Positions 63,293-64,000 of a DNA stretch of 64,000 nucleotides are shown here, in pieces. Within the stretch, counting starts at the first letter, position 1. Every line of letters begins with the position of its first letter. The translations under genes were made by a program, and so were the position numbers. The notes beneath the pieces were generated by a model. The model worked only from the letters and a program-made list of their open reading frames with translations. It did not search any database and was not told where the DNA came from. This DNA is from Acidiphilium sp. PA (GTDB lineage: Bacteria; Pseudomonadota; Alphaproteobacteria; Acetobacterales; Acetobacteraceae), in the NCBI RefSeq assembly GCF_026191915.1, contig NZ_JAIMBY010000003.1:124001-188000 (forward strand). The letters are read 5' to 3'.

Positions 63293-63964
63293 GTGCGCCT
63301 TGTCACGACAAAACGATTGAAACTAACAAAAATCCTAACAAAACGCTTTCTCACCCCCCGGCCTGCCGCCTATCATGCTTGCGTGCGCGCAACTCCAACC
63401 AATCCCCCCTTCGTCATCCGCTGCTTCATCGTCATGATGAACGCGCTGTGCGACGCCGTGGCCGAACACGGACCCGCCGGCTACGTCCCCATCCCCATGG
63501 TCAACCGGATCTGGACCCGCCTGCAAAACCTCACCACCCGCTTCCTCGCCGCCCTCGCCCGCGGCCCCATCCAACCGCGCGCCAAACCAGCCGCCAAACC
63601 AACCCCCGAACCCAACCCCGAAGCCCAACCCACTGAGCCACCCCGCGCCCGCCGCAAACGCCTCACCCTGCCGTGCCGCGAAGCCTGGCTCTACCGCCTC
63701 ATCCCCGAAACCGGCTTCACCCGCTTCGCCCTGCAAACCATCCTCACCGACCCCGAATTCGCCGGCCTCCTCGAAGCCAACCCCCGCCTCATCCGCATCC
63801 TCGCCCCGCTCTACCACGCCATGGGCATCGACCTGCCCGCACAACCCCCCGTCACCACATCCCCACCACCAGACTCCCGCCGCCACATCCTCTTCGGCAC
63901 GTCAGACCCCACCCCACCCGACACCCAAACCCCAACCCCCCATTTCAAAATTCAACCCGCCTGA
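63293..63964 (+). CDS. uncharacterised duplicated protein, copy 2
   Basis: 223 residues from GTG 63293; ATG 63434 gives the 176-residue form aligned with copy 1. From there to the stop it has exactly the same length as the copy at 24506-25036. The proteins are identical up to DLPAQPPVT; after that a handful of substitutions appear in the Pro-rich tail (for example TSDPTPPDTQTPTPH against TPDPTPLDTPPPNQD). Domain layout as in copy 1. Retention of an intact frame in both copies suggests selection or very recent duplication. Confidence 0.65.
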   Translation: MRLVTTKRLKLTKILTKRFLTPRPAAYHACVRATPTNPPFVIRCFIVMMNALCDAVAEHGPAGYVPIPMVNRIWTRLQNLTTRFLAALARGPIQPRAKPAAKPTPEPNPEAQPTEPPRARRKRLTLPCREAWLYRLIPETGFTRFALQTILTDPEFAGLLEANPRLIRILAPLYHAMGIDLPAQPPVTTSPPPDSRRHILFGTSDPTPPDTQTPTPHFKIQPA

Positions 63965-64000
63965 ACCCAGCATCTTCGCACGCCCATATCATTACGATAT
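63334..64000 (+). repeat. long direct repeat, copy 2 (cut by window end)
   Basis: Matches 24406-25072 at an offset of 38928 bp, including the non-coding tail after the stop codon up to the last base of the window. The left boundary is at CCTAACAAAACGC in both copies. The right boundary is not visible. Confidence 0.9.

Overview
The window is high-GC bacterial chromosome that is almost fully packed with genes. An alphaproteobacterium of the Acetobacteraceae (an Acidiphilium-like acidophile is one possibility) fits best. The evidence is the purQ-purL-bolA-grxD order, a CioAB/cydDC oxidase operon, EmrAB and MlaFED-type operons, strong C-ending codon bias, and a dispersed family of A/T-run palindromes in a GC-rich background. 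The genus is inference; no rRNA or tRNA gene was seen.

Layout. 1-5 kb: end of an unknown gene, a diheme cytochrome c, a branched-chain-type solute-binding protein, a quinone oxidoreductase, and a secreted RTX-like protein with a clear terminator. 5-10 kb (minus strand): dnaB-ecsC-alr-mlaE-mlaF. 10-19 kb: a membrane diguanylate cyclase, two divergent aldo/keto reductases, a three-gene molybdenum hydroxylase operon split by a repeat, and a glycosyltransferase. 19-22 kb: grxD, bolA, purL, purQ. 22-25 kb is accessory: hicAB, an NTF2-like/TetR pair with visible operators, and the first copy of a duplicated gene. gyrB follows, with a large composite hairpin repeat after it.

28-36 kb holds a tightly overlapping five-gene minus-strand operon: MFS carrier, metallophosphatase-radical SAM fusion, VTT membrane domain-FAD oxidoreductase fusion, and two small glycosyltransferases of the rSAM/selenodomain-associated type. 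A SelD-N-terminal-like FAD oxidoreductase is divergent to it. This is the best candidate here for an uncharacterised biosynthetic system. 36-44 kb: an orphan fliM, a glycine-zipper lipoprotein, and a GbsR-type regulator with a palindromic operator in front of cydAB-(small membrane protein)-cydDC.

44-50 kb: marR-emrA-emrB, marC and an M20 amidohydrolase. 50-53 kb: a small exported protein, queC, a nitronate monooxygenase-like protein and accA. 53-58 kb: a second, complete Mla-like lipid transport operon (terC-mlaE with STAS-mlaF-mlaD-lipoprotein). 58-64 kb: a second diguanylate cyclase, purB, two PEP-CTERM surface proteins (one behind an excellent sigma-54 promoter), and the second copy of the duplicated gene, which runs to the window edge.

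Two themes cut across the window. At least ten copies of a palindromic A/T-run repeat lie between genes in every orientation context. An approximately 667-bp near-identical direct duplication lies 38.9 kb apart and carries an uncharacterised gene.
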